Positions 1 through 10,100 of a DNA stretch of 22,898 nucleotides are shown piece after piece (position 1 is the first letter of the stretch; every line of letters starts with the position of its first letter). Position numbers and translations under genes: made by a program. Origin of the DNA: Priapulus caudatus (taxonomy: Eukaryota; Priapulida; Priapulimorpha; Priapulimorphida; Priapulidae). Location: positions 30,878 through 53,775 of the forward strand of contig NW_014578488.1 in NCBI RefSeq assembly GCF_000485595.1, written 5' to 3'. The notes beneath the pieces are model-generated. The model ran no database searches and was not told the origin of the DNA. It was given only the letters and a program-made list of their open reading frames with translations.

Positions 1-480
1 GTGTGAACAGTGGGCGCGGACGGGGCGCGGCGCAGAGGATGCCGCAGGGCAGGATGAATGCTGCAAGTGTGTCCGTTTCTACGTCGAGAAAGCTGTTTGA
101 CCCCGCCATGTGTCTGCAGGCCTGGGAGCCGCTGCCGCACCCCCCGTCGAAGGGGAGCCACGGCTCACGACCTCCGACAAATGCGAGCTCGCCTACGAGC
201 TCTGGAAAGCACGGCCGCCTGGCACGACCTCTGATAAAGCGCGGGCATGGCCCACGACCCCTGATAAAGTACCGATCCGGCCATGACTTCTGATAAAGTA
301 CTGACACGACTCACGACCTCTGATAAAGTACTGACACGACCCACGACTTCTAATCAAGTACGGACACGACCCATTGATCGTTGATAAAGTACAGACACGA
401 CCCACAACTTCTGATAAAGGACGGACACGACCCACGACTTCTGATATTAGTACTGACCCGGCCCACGACTCTTGATACAC
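1..480 (+). repeat. Left arm of a large inverted repeat
   Basis: The segment matches the reverse complement of about 3440-3935. Both arms contain a unique block (for example TACGTCGAGAAAGCTGTTT at 90-108, its complement near 3841-3859) followed by a 30-bp minisatellite. The arms differ mainly by single-base indels. The loop between them is about 2.9 kb, and the outer edge of the left arm runs off the window. Confidence 0.88.
221..478 (+). repeat. 30-bp minisatellite, left array
   Basis: About eight to nine head-to-tail units have the form GACYTCTGATAAAGTACTGA followed by CACGACCCAC. Units are 29-31 bp and mostly exactly 30. Open frames across it are a by-product of a unit length divisible by three. 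There are no spacers, so it is not a CRISPR array. Confidence 0.9.
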
Positions 481-481
481 A

Positions 482-830
482 TTTTTAACACCCTACCCCA
501 CCCACCGAGAGCTGTTCCTATATGACACATTTTTAACACCCTACCCCACCCACCGAGGTATGTTCCTGTATGACACATTTCACATTTTTAACACCCTACC
601 CCACCCACCGAGAGCTGTTCCTATATGACACATTTTTAACACCCTACCCCACCCACCGAGGTATGTTCCTGTATGACACATTTTGCATTTTGAACACCCT
701 AACCCACCCACCGAGAGCTGTTCCTATATGACACACTTTTAACGTACCATCGCACCCACCGAGAGCTGTTCCTATATGAGACATATTTAACAGACTATCC
801 CACCAACCGAGGGCCGTTCGTACCTGATCC
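482..830 (+). repeat. 48-bp minisatellite
   Basis: About seven units contain ACACCCTACCCCACCCACCG, then AGAGCTGTTCCTATATGACA. CCCACCGAG recurs at 501, 549, 604, 642, 707 and 755, and a decayed copy follows near 803. The spacings 48, 55, 38, 65, 48 and 48 show insertions and deletions between units, and the last units are the most diverged. Confidence 0.88.
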
Positions 831-864
831 GACAGCGAACCCTCGCTGACACGAGGATGCTTCG

Positions 865-878
865 GCGCCCCCTGCTGG
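865..878 (-). promoter_or_regulatory. Possible CTCF core motif
   Basis: Read on the minus strand, the bases are CCAGCAGGGGGCGC, which fits the known bilaterian CTCF core consensus. It lies in a single-copy GC-rich stretch (about 835-1120) just inside the left inverted-repeat arm. A single motif match in GC-rich DNA is weak evidence of binding. Confidence 0.3.
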
Positions 879-1119
879 CGTCCCTGCCGCAACATCGGCG
901 TGCGCCTCACGCACGGGCCGCTCCGTGCGGAGCAGTAGCTGTCAGCGTTGCTGCTGTCGCTGCGTGCAGCCTGCGCAGATCGACGGTCTAGCGGCGAGCT
1001 CCCACACCCTGACCTGTCGCTCTCATCTACAAGATCGGTGGTCGAGGACAGAGACGGGGTGACGAACCGTGCAACGAGACAGCACGACTCACGTGGCCAA
1101 ACACCGAGGTGGGACGAGG

Positions 1120-1225
1120 CGAGACAGAATGATGAGTCACAGTGTGAGACGGAATGATGAGTCACAATGTGGGACGGAATGATGAGTCACAATGTGGGAC
1201 GGAATGATGAGTCACAATGTGGGAC
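1120..1225 (+). repeat. 25-bp tandem repeat with TGAGTCA sites
   Basis: Four units, GGAATGATGAGTCACAATGT plus GGGAC, are spaced exactly 25 bp (GATGAGTCAC at 1131, 1156, 1181 and 1206). Each carries TGAGTCA, the consensus AP-1 (bZIP) site. Diverged upstream relatives read GAGACAG and GGGACGAGG. Confidence 0.88.
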
Positions 1226-1860
1226 AACATATAGTCAGAAGTGAGACAGAGGAACAAGGAATCACGTGGTGAGACAGGGAATCGATGGAATTTCATGATT
1301 AAGACAACCTCAACTAACAATTAACGCTCTAGTTTCAGTATAAGAAACAACATAAGCAATAAGAGTCATGTAACCTTAAAAAGAATAACTAAAATATAAC
1401 CTAAACGCACATTTAATCATAATAAGAAACAATATAACCAAATTAAAAGGCACGGAACATTAACTAAAGATAACTAATATAACGCTCAACTACATTTAAC
1501 CATGTATAAAAAACCATATAACGCATTAAGAGCACGTAAGCCATCGTCCATATTCGAGTTGGCACACTCACCAGATGTGTGATGATGACGGATGCCTCAA
1601 TCGCCATCAAGTGACACGAGATGGCTGACAGAGCGGCTTATGTCTCGATTATGTCGATCAAATCAGACGCAATTGTTCTCCGTCTGACATCTCGCTGTTG
1701 ATGCCCACTGTCTAGACCGGCAAGCCCCGCAGCTGTTTCCTGTCCGTCGCACACGAATGTTTCCTGTCTGTCCGGCGTGATCTAGTTCAATCTCCCACCG
1801 CTTCGCTGCTGCTAGCGGGACGCTCGCTGCCTGTTGCACAGATTTCGGCGGAGAGCGTTT
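1226..1860. other. No gene seen; AT-rich to mixed
   Basis: The AT-rich part (about 1270-1530) has a loose, irregular echo of the phrase ATAAGAAACAATATAACC. The part after 1530 is mixed composition with no convincing coding or RNA feature. Confidence 0.5.
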
Positions 1861-1875
1861 TTCGAGCGCCGACAT

Positions 1876-1897
1876 CCCCCCCCCCCCCCCCCCCCCC
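1876..1897 (+). repeat. 22-base poly-C tract
   Basis: There are 22 consecutive C, then T, then five more C. The minus strand is poly-G and could form a quadruplex. It creates spurious glycine-rich frames on the minus strand. Confidence 0.95.
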
Positions 1898-2039
1898 TCC
1901 CCCGGCGCGCGGTTTCCCCTCCAGAGTGGCAAACCCAGTGGTGGATGGTGTCGGCATCCACCATGCAAACCAGGTGGTGAAATCATTGCATTCACAACGC
2001 ACTACCAGCTGTGGATCGGCAATCTGCCGCATACATCAG

Positions 2040-2300
2040 ACCCACGGATAACGCGCGCTCGTATGCCGCTCGAGCGCCTGCAAGGCCGGCAGGTGGGGCG
2101 AAGTTTCTCCTTTTGGGCCGGCGCCAGAGTGCGGCCAGGGCAACCGCCCTCGCTCGCTCCCGCGCGTGACAGACTCCGCTTCTGCTCCCCCCGCCGCGCT
2201 GCGCGCCGTCGCGCGTCGGCTTCACGCGTGGGAGTGGTCCGCTCGGCGGCCATTGGCGACCAGGGCCTTGCGGCCCGCCTCAGGTGACGAGCTCTGCTGG
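2040..2300. promoter_or_regulatory. CpG-rich block, possible promoter or island
   Basis: CpG is very frequent here compared with both flanks. The block includes GGCGGCCATTGGCG (an inverted CCAAT box, ATTGG, next to GGCGGCCAT). It lies near the centre of the inverted repeat. No TATA box and no linked coding exon was seen, so a promoter role is only a guess. Confidence 0.25.
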
Positions 2301-3190
2301 CTTTGCGCTTCCTGCCGGAAGGCTGAACAAAGAATCTCCACGCGGGCCTGCGTGATTCGGCGCGGTGCGATCGGACCGTTGCTCCTCTGTTCCTGCACAG
2401 TCGGAGCTCCGCCCCTTCGGATTATCACCCTCATTAAGGTGTCGCGCCCTTTAGGTTTCGGCAAGTCGGCCCCGTCCCTCTCTATTCTCGGAAATCAGAT
2501 TATGCCGAGTGCGTTTTCCGACGTCGGAGCATGCGCCTTCTGTTTGGCCATGCACATCTCTCCTTTTCGTTTTTGTACGAATCAAGATGCCACGGTCCTG
2601 GCCGTTTTCAAAACCCGGTCAATATCTGCGGGCGATTCACATTTTACGAATCAAGGTGTTGGCAGCTTTTTCATCCAATCCGATGTCGTGCCTCGGTTGT
2701 CTCAAATCGCCAGCAGCTCAGTTTCCGTAAATCAGAGTCTTCTCCTTGTAGCTTGGCACGTTGTGAGCTCGCGCATTCCTGACGGCCTACGATCCGCTGT
2801 CTGGTGATCCGTTCCAACAGAATCGTCGTCGACCGCCTGCATGCAACTATCAGCGCAAATATCCCCCCACCATGTTTTCTACAAGCTGCGCAGAGGGCGG
2901 CTGCTCAATTCTACCTGTTGTCTGGCGACGCCACGTCATCGTCGTCAAATCCGACGTGCAGTCCCACAGTAGATGGTGTCGGCGAGGATCACGGTTAGAG
3001 AGGGACTACAGCAAGAGACGTCAAATGGTCTGGCGTCAGAAATCAGGCTCTGGCAGGGTGTATGGAATCAGGGGTCGTTGTGCTGCCGGTATGTTTTTAG
3101 AAGGCTTTCTTCGGATTGTGCCTCAATTTTACCGCGAGTCGCAGACCGTACGCTGTATTCTACCAGAGGTCGCACATGTTATCTTACATT
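2301..3190. other. No gene seen; faint degenerate repeat
   Basis: A motif close to ACGAATCAAGRTG or GTAAATCAGA recurs near 2488, 2577, 2645 and 2727, at 70-90 bp spacing, suggesting a very old tandem repeat. The long plus-strand frame at 2166-2807 has no recognisable domain. GATGGTGTCGGC occurs at both 1945 and 2974. Confidence 0.35.
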
Positions 3191-3199
3191 GTGAGGGGC

Positions 3200-3725
3200 C
3201 GTGGCGTTCGGCCCGCGCATTCATCAGAAGTCGTGAGTTTGTGTCGGTATACTTATCAAAGTCATGGTTCGTGTTCGAGTACCTCGTATCAGAAGTCGTT
3301 GGGTTGTGTCCGTACTTTATTAGAGATCGTGGGTTTGTGTCCGACTGGTATTACAGAGGTCGTGGTCGTGTCAGTCTTTCTCAGAAGTCGATGGTTGTGT
3401 CGTACTTATATCAAAGAAGTCATGAGCTGTGTCCGTACTTTATCAGAGTCGTGGGCGGGTCAGTAGCTATATCAGAAGTCGTGGTCGGTGTCGTCCTTTA
3501 TCAGATAGTTGTGGGTCTGTATCTGTACTTTATCAAACGATCATGGTCGTGTCCGTACTTGATTAGAAGTCGTGGCTCGTGTCATACTTTATCAGAGGTC
3601 GTGAATTGTCTGTGTCAGTACTTTATCAGAAGTCATGGGCCGGATCGGTACCTTTATCAGGGGTTCGTGGGCCTGCCCAGCGCTTGTATCAGAGGTCGTG
3701 CCCAGGCCGGCGTGCTTCCCCAGAG
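3200..3725 (-). repeat. 30-bp minisatellite, right array (inverted)
   Basis: The same unit as the left array appears in the opposite orientation (AGAAGTCGTGGGTCGTGTCC then GTACTTTATC). About 16 units have lengths scattered over 28-34 bp, far less regular than the left array. The part after about 3440 is collinear with the left arm. The part before it has no counterpart there. Confidence 0.88.
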
Positions 3726-3935
3726 CTCATAGCGAGCTCGCATTTTGTCGGAGCTCGTGAATGCTCGTGGCTGCCCCTTCGACGGGGGTCGCGGGGCAGC
3801 GACTCCCATGGCTGGCAATGACACATTGGCGGGTCAAAACAGCTTTCTCGACGTAGAACGGACAACACTTGGCAGCATATTCTCCTGCCTGTCGGCATCA
3901 CTCGCGGGCGGCGCCCGTCCGCCCAACTGTTTCAC
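3440..3935 (-). repeat. Right arm of the large inverted repeat
   Basis: This is the reverse complement of about 1-480. It includes the tail of the 30-bp array and the unique block through CAACTGTTTCACAC, where it meets the 60-bp array. The left arm begins at exactly the matching point, GTGTGAACAG, so the 60-bp array may also continue, inverted, to the left of this window. Confidence 0.87.
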
Positions 3936-5640
3936 ACCTGTCTTAAGAACTGCTGCTGTTGTGCTAATGCAACATGCTGCTGCGCGACTGTTAAATAAAC
4001 TGCCTGAGGACTGCTGCTCTTGCTGGCTATGCTGCGACTGCCGGCTGCGGGCAGACTTATAACACTGCTTGGACTGCTGCGGCGACTGCCGCCTGCCGCG
4101 ACTGTTAACACCTGCCTTGGGACTAGCTGCGCGACTGCCGCCGCCGTGACTGTTAACACCTGCCTTTGGACCTGCTGCTGCGGCGACTGCCGCCGCCGCG
4201 GACTGTTAACACCTGCTTGACTGCCGCTGTGTACCTCTTGCGACTGCTGCTGCGCACTGTTAACACCTGCCTTGGGAGCTGATGCTCTTGCTGCTGCTGC
4301 GACTGCCGCCGGCCGCGACTGGTTAAAGCCTGCCTTTTGACTGTCTGTCTGTTGTGGCTCTTGCGAACTGTCCAGCCGCCGCGAAACTGTTAAACACCTG
4401 CCCTTGGGAAATGCGCTGCGACTGCCACTGCCGCGACAAGTTAACACTCCTTGCCTATGAACGCTGGCTGTTGTTGCTCGTTGCGCACTGCCGCCGCCCG
4501 GCGAACTGTTAAACACCTGCCTGGACTGGCTTGCTGGCGACTGCGCCGCGCGACTGTTACACCTGCCTTGGAACGGCTGCTCTGCTGCGGCGTGCGACTG
4601 CCGAACGCCGCGACTGTTAACACCTGCCTGGGACTGCTTGGCGCGACTGCTCGCTGGCCTCGCCGACTGTTTAAACAACCGCCTTGGAACAGCTGCCTGT
4701 GTTCTCTTAGCGACTGCGCTGCCGCGACTTTAAACACCTGCCTTGGGACTGCCTGTTTTCCCTTGCTGGCGCTGTGACATGCTCTGCCGGCGACTGTAAC
4801 ACCTGCCATTGGGACTGCTGCTGTTGTTGCTCTGCGACTCGCACGCCGCCGCGCTGTTAACACCTGCCTGTGGACTTGCTGCTGGGCGACTGCCGCGCCG
4901 CCGCGACTGTTAACACCTGCCTTGGTGACCCCTTGCCACCCTGTCTGTTGTTACCTTGCGACTGCTGCGCTGCCGGCGACTGTTAAGCACCTCCTGGAAC
5001 TGCTGCTCTGCTGCTGCTGGCGACTTGCCGCCGCGGGGGGCGACTGTAAACACCTGCCTTGGACTGCTGCTGCTTGTTGGCTCTTAGCGACGCCGCCGCC
5101 GCGCGTGTAACACCTGCCTTGGACTGCTGCCTCGGACTGCACCATGCCGCGACAGTTCACACCTGCTGGAACATGCTGCTGTGTGCTCTTGCGACTGCCG
5201 GCCGACCCCGCGACGTTAACGACTGCACTTGATCTGCTGCGCACGATGCCGCCGCCGCGACTGTAACACCCGGCTTGGAACTGCGCTCTTGCTGTCTGCT
5301 GCGACTGCCGCCGCCGCGACTGTTTAACACCTGCCTGTGACTGCTGCTGCGACTAGCCGCTGCCAGCGACGTTAACACCTCTTGGAGCGCGCTGCTGTTG
5401 TTGCTCTTGCGACTGCCGCTGCCGCGACTGTTAACACCTGCCTTGGGACTGCTGCTCTTGCTGCTGCTGCGACTGCCGCTGCCGCGACTGTTAACACCTG
5501 CCTTGGGACTGCTGCTGTTGTTGCTCTTGCGACTGCCGCCGCCGCGACTGTTAACACCTGCCTTGGGACTGCTGCTGTTGCTGCTGCTGAGACTGCCGCC
5601 ACCGCCACTGTTAACAACTGTAGTGGGACTGCTGCCACTG
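3936..5640 (+). repeat. 60-bp minisatellite array
   Basis: About 28 units contain GCGACTGTTAACACCTGCCT, then TGGGACTGCTGCT and a CTG/TTG/CTC-rich stretch. From 5430 the GTTAAC hexamer falls at exactly 5430, 5490, 5550 and 5610. Before about 5385 the spacing jitters between 47 and 74 bp. In the regular part several frames on both strands are open, including a minus-strand frame rich in SSSPKAGVNSRGGGS. Because all of them are open together, coding potential cannot be inferred. Confidence 0.92.
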
Positions 5641-6075
5641 CTGCTCGGTGTGTCCAGTACGAACAAGCCACCCGCGTCCTCTAGCGGGTCGTGCGCACTG
5701 CGGCCAGAAGCTGGAGAGGCTGAAGCCTGGCTGCAGGGCTTCACACAGACGACGTCTTCGACAGCGACGCGATGACCGCTGTACCCAGCAATCCTCCGCT
5801 CTCCGATCAGAGGAGCGTCTGCACTGACTGCCGCTCGACGATCATCTACCGCTTCGTCTTTGCCTACGCTCAATGACCAACCTGAGGGACGAAAGGATGT
5901 GGCGGCTTGCTTGGACGTCATCGGCTGGGCGGCGCTCGCACGGAGGTCGCCGAGGAGAGGCGGAGACGAGGCGAGCGTCTTGCTGTCGGTCGTTCCGCAG
6001 GGTGTCGTCGTGGAAGGTGACGCCGTTAGATTCTCTACGGTCCCTCTGTCGACACACATACGTGAAAACTATTGA
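5641..6075 (-). other. Single-copy GC-rich flank with a long open frame
   Basis: A minus-strand frame from ATG at 6059 stays open through this block and into the 60-bp array (about 300 codons). It begins MCVDRGTVENL and becomes low-complexity Ser/Gly. I recognise no domain and saw no splice sites or codon bias to support it. It could be the start of a repeat-containing protein or a chance frame. Confidence 0.2.
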
Positions 6076-6955
6076 CATACAAATTATAATTTAAAAAATG
6101 TACAAATTTTATAATTTATCCAAAAATTTTTTAATTGATATTATTATATTATCGTGTACTGATAAATAATTGAAATAAATTATGTTAAAATTAAAAAGTT
6201 TAAACCAATGCTAATACATAACCTTCAATACACAATTCCAACACATAAACATCGTGTCGAGGCACAAACTGCACCTTGTGTAAAATTGGTATTCTCAACT
6301 TCTAATAAATTATTATTAAAAAAATTATTATAACTGATTATTCTTATAAAATTATTTTTACAAAACAAGTGTAAATACTGGTTGACGAACGACTTAAAAA
6401 GTCTGTGATCTTTCACCAGAAATAATCTTCGGACGCAAGCGCTTACCTGTGTAGCAATTCAAGTGAGTTTAGATTGAGACGTTCGACCTCCTTGTCTATG
6501 TGAGGCTTCGTCGCATAGTTGTCTCGATTTAGAGCAAACCCTGTGTAAGTGCCTCCATCTATTTATAATTTTATAGTATAGAGAAGATAAATGGTCATAA
6601 ATAAATGCAAAACGTATTACTTCGTTATACTTGCATGCTTTATGAAGTTTAGCACGTGAAATGTCAAGCATACAAGAGCTTTATAACATCAATTTTTAGC
6701 AAGGCATCTCAATTTCCTACGCTGGGCATCGCTTTGTATTCGCAATGTCACTCATACGTAGTTACTTATTTGTCATAACCCAAACTACCCATCAAAATCA
6801 CTCTGACTATATTGTTGAAGATTTTTTGAGTGTGCTACTAGTTGATTACATTTAAAAATATACAGTTTGATTTACTATTAAGTATAAACATGAAAAAATA
6901 TTTAAAGGTGACCTGAGGAGCCATATAACTGAAAGAGGAGAGCTTGGAATTTGTC
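6076..6955. other. AT-rich intergenic DNA and kinase 3' flank
   Basis: The stretch 6076-6420 is strongly AT-rich with ATAATTT/TTATTATT runs. The part next to 6956 should contain the kinase 3' UTR, but I found no canonical AATAAA on the minus strand there. No other feature is supported. Confidence 0.5.
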
Positions 6956-7128
6956 TTAGCAATCCAAAGCTATTGGTTGCATTGCTTCTTTATTGACAGG
7001 GAGCAAAATGTGCGCATTTATGAACACACCTTGTGTCTTATTAGCTGCGGAAGGCATCAAGTAACCAATGGCTACTTCAGATGCCAGGAAGGGATGACAA
7101 GCAGCACCACATGGTGTCAATCTTTCTC
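6956..7128 (-). CDS. Kinase terminal exon j with stop
   Basis: The acceptor is CATTTTGTATTGCAG. Two bases complete Arg347, followed by ERLTPCGAACHPFL, the standard alpha-I end of a CMGC kinase domain. A 38-residue tail follows, ending PIALDC and TAA at 6958-6956. No AATAAA was seen in the roughly 600 bp of 3' flank that I checked on the minus strand. Confidence 0.9.
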
Positions 7129-10100
7129 CTGCAATACAAAATGTATGTCCTGCACATAGTCAGCCAATATATGTGACAGTCACATACACGCACTCACTCA
7201 CACGCACGCACGCACACACGCACATACACACACATAATAAGAGGATATATATGCATGCCCAATATCTCAAAATACAAACATGCATATATTTCACATTACC
7301 ATGTAAAGGCCAGTACACTACCCCACTTGTGTCCCGCATTTAAATTGTGGAGAACAATGTATAATGTGCTATGCGTATCTCCTGACACCGCTACCCTAAT
7401 TGGCCTGGTATCAGATGAGACACAGAAATTTTGAACTCACGTGGATCGTATGCTAACATGCCTTCAATGAAGGTGGCAAACGCAAAATTGCGTGTATTCT
7501 TTAGTCTTGTCATTAGTCGCTTACATCTGATAACTGAAAATAAGGAATTAGTATTAATTTACTGCTGCTGCATTACTTCGCCCATAATGGTATATATTCA
7601 CTCATATTCTATTAGTAAGGACATTACCTTACCCAGATTTGCAAAAGCAATATGATTGGAAACAAGTCAGCTTTTACATATTTTAACTTTAAACAAACTA
7701 AATCAATAAGATAACTACCTGAATTTAGGTGTGTCACAATTTAGTTATGACTCTGATGCTTTCCTAAGTAACCCACTACTAACCACCACTAATTCTATGT
7801 AAAAAAAGTACTGTAATATGCAGTTCTTCTAATATTCTACCTCATCTATCATAGAAATGCCATAAATACTACTATGAAGGTTACGTATGATGCAACACAC
7901 ATTTGCTTCCTACATGCTCATTCTGTATACAAACAGCTCAATACATTCGCTGTTAACCAAGTATAGTAATTAGCAGACTCGTAGATGCAAATATAATTAA
8001 AGCCAGTGAAACAAACACAATTAGTAACATGCATTTCCTGATTCTTACTCTGTGGCATAACAGTGTCCAACGTGAAGGACTGTAGTAGACTGAAGTACTT
8101 GCCTCGCTGGAATACAGTCATCGGAAAAGCACCAAGCAGCTCAACTGTCTGAAAACACACATATATATATATTATTTGGGTTTTATCCTCGAATCTGGCA
8201 GGCATGCACAAAGAAGCTCACATCTCTTGAACCACATTTACTCTCTCTGCATGGAACCCATGTCTAATGCAACTCCCACGCCTTGGGGTGACCCACAAAC
8301 ATGAACACACAACTCAACAACCCCAACTCAAAGACACATGCATTCACCGAGATACATACATGCACACACGCATGAACACACACAAACACACATACGCACA
8401 CATACACACGCACGCACGGACGCACGCACGCGCACACACACAGGGTGCGAAATTAACGGGAGTCTGGAGTCAAATACTCCCCGATTTACTGTCGGACTCC
8501 CTGATTTGACATAATATGCAGGAGTCCGTGTGACTCCCTGAAAATTCTGCTATACTAACTAGTTTTGTTGCGGAGCACAGCCTTGCGGAATTACTGCATT
8601 TTTTAAGCTAATGTCCAAAGAAAATTTGGCAGACGGGCAACATTTTTTTGTGCTCATTTTTCTGCGGACTCCCTCTTTTTGAGGGTAGGGAGTCCGTTAG
8701 ACTCCCTTGTTCAAAAGTTAATTTCATGCCCTGCACGCACGCACGCACGCACGCACACACACAAACACACACACATACATACACACAATCTGACTCATGC
8801 ATGCTTACACCACACACACTCACCTGCACACATCCACACCATAACATGCACTTCGACACACCTGCTCTATTTTTGCAGCTGCCTGAATTGACTATTTACA
8901 ATGGTGAGTTAAACGTACCTCTGACAGTATTGCCTCCTTATTCTTGCCAAAAAATAGTGGTTTTCCCAGGTAGAGCTCAGCAAGGACGCATCCCAAAGAA
9001 TACATGTCGATTTCCGAGCCAAACGGAACCCCAAACATAACCTGCACCGAACGATGCTGATCTTAGAATCAACCAAAGCAATTTACCTGGACAAGCTAGC
9101 ATCCAAAACAATAAAATGCAATGTACTACACTTCATCTTTCAACTATAGGCTACGTGGTCCTACAGAATTCTAACCCGACTTGTCGTAGAATAGAAATAA
9201 TCGAAATAAGTGAATTAAGATACGTACCTCTGGAGCTCTGTACAAAGGTGTCTGTAGGTCAAAATCGTTGTAGTAGAGCGATACCTCCTTGTGAATGCAG
9301 TAAAGGGCATTGCCGAAATCAATGACCTTCACTGACGTGAAATCATTTTCTACGTAAGTGTACATAGAGAGTTAACTGCACAATAGGAATCACAATCAAG
9401 CCTCACTTGCAGAGCAAATTTGTAGATGGACAGGTTAAAACTACATTTAGCCAGAATGCACATATTACTTAATAAAGACGTGGTGGTTAGGTTGGTGATC
9501 TGACTGGGTACTTTAAAGATGTCAGCATCAGATATTTTCATCCTGGATATGAGCATGGAGACAAACGTTAAGAGGTTTTCGTGCACTGACTGACATGGAT
9601 CAGACACTGTGCACGTTGAATGCCACACACCTGTCGTCAGCAAAATATTATCAGGTTTCAAGTCTGCGTGGGCCACGTTTTGCTGCTGCAGAAATCCCAG
9701 CGTAGAAAGCAGTTTCACAGCGACCTTCCGGAGACGTCTGATTACCTGCAACGTGTGCGAGAAGGCGATGATGATACTCGTAGTAGAGGGCCGTTAAAAG
9801 ACACTCCACAGCTTATGGCTTGCCTCGCCCACACTTCATACTAGCATTCGTGGATTTTGGTGCCAGGTTTTAAAGGGATTCTGACATCTATAGCGTATTT
9901 AGCCTATTATATGACATTGTAATTACTTTTAAACATGTTTCCTGACATTTTTAGAACATATTATGATCAAACCTGCTTTTGATTATGTCTATGATCGATC
10001 TTGGGCTACGCCAACTTTTGTACAGGCCGCCATAATTCTCCCGCAATGCCTTGCATGTTTGTTGAGTGGCGCGCGCTCACTTGTTTCGCACATTGGAAAT

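Noticed and set aside
221-478. CRISPR-like direct repeats of about 30 bp
   Set aside because: Units are directly abutting, with no unique spacers, and the context is eukaryotic.
644-1165. 173-codon minus-strand frame
   Set aside because: It runs through the 48-bp minisatellite and GC-rich DNA, with no recognisable domain or splice context.
2166-2807. 213-codon plus-strand frame
   Set aside because: It overlaps several other frames in CpG-rich DNA, and the composition changes halfway without any domain.
2872-3732. 286-codon plus-strand frame
   Set aside because: Its second half is the 30-bp minisatellite translated; the indel noise makes the frame unreliable.
3932-5775. Frames of Ala/Gln/Ser/Leu-rich repeats on both strands
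   Set aside because: All are translations of the 60-bp array; the jittery part cannot keep a real frame.
8267-8891. His/Thr-rich frames
   Set aside because: They are translations of CA/CGCA microsatellites.
9350-9376. Alternative acceptor for kinase exon f ending at 9376 (TTGTGCAG)
   Set aside because: It puts TAA in frame and does not match the phase-1 donor of exon e. The acceptor at 9350 fits both.
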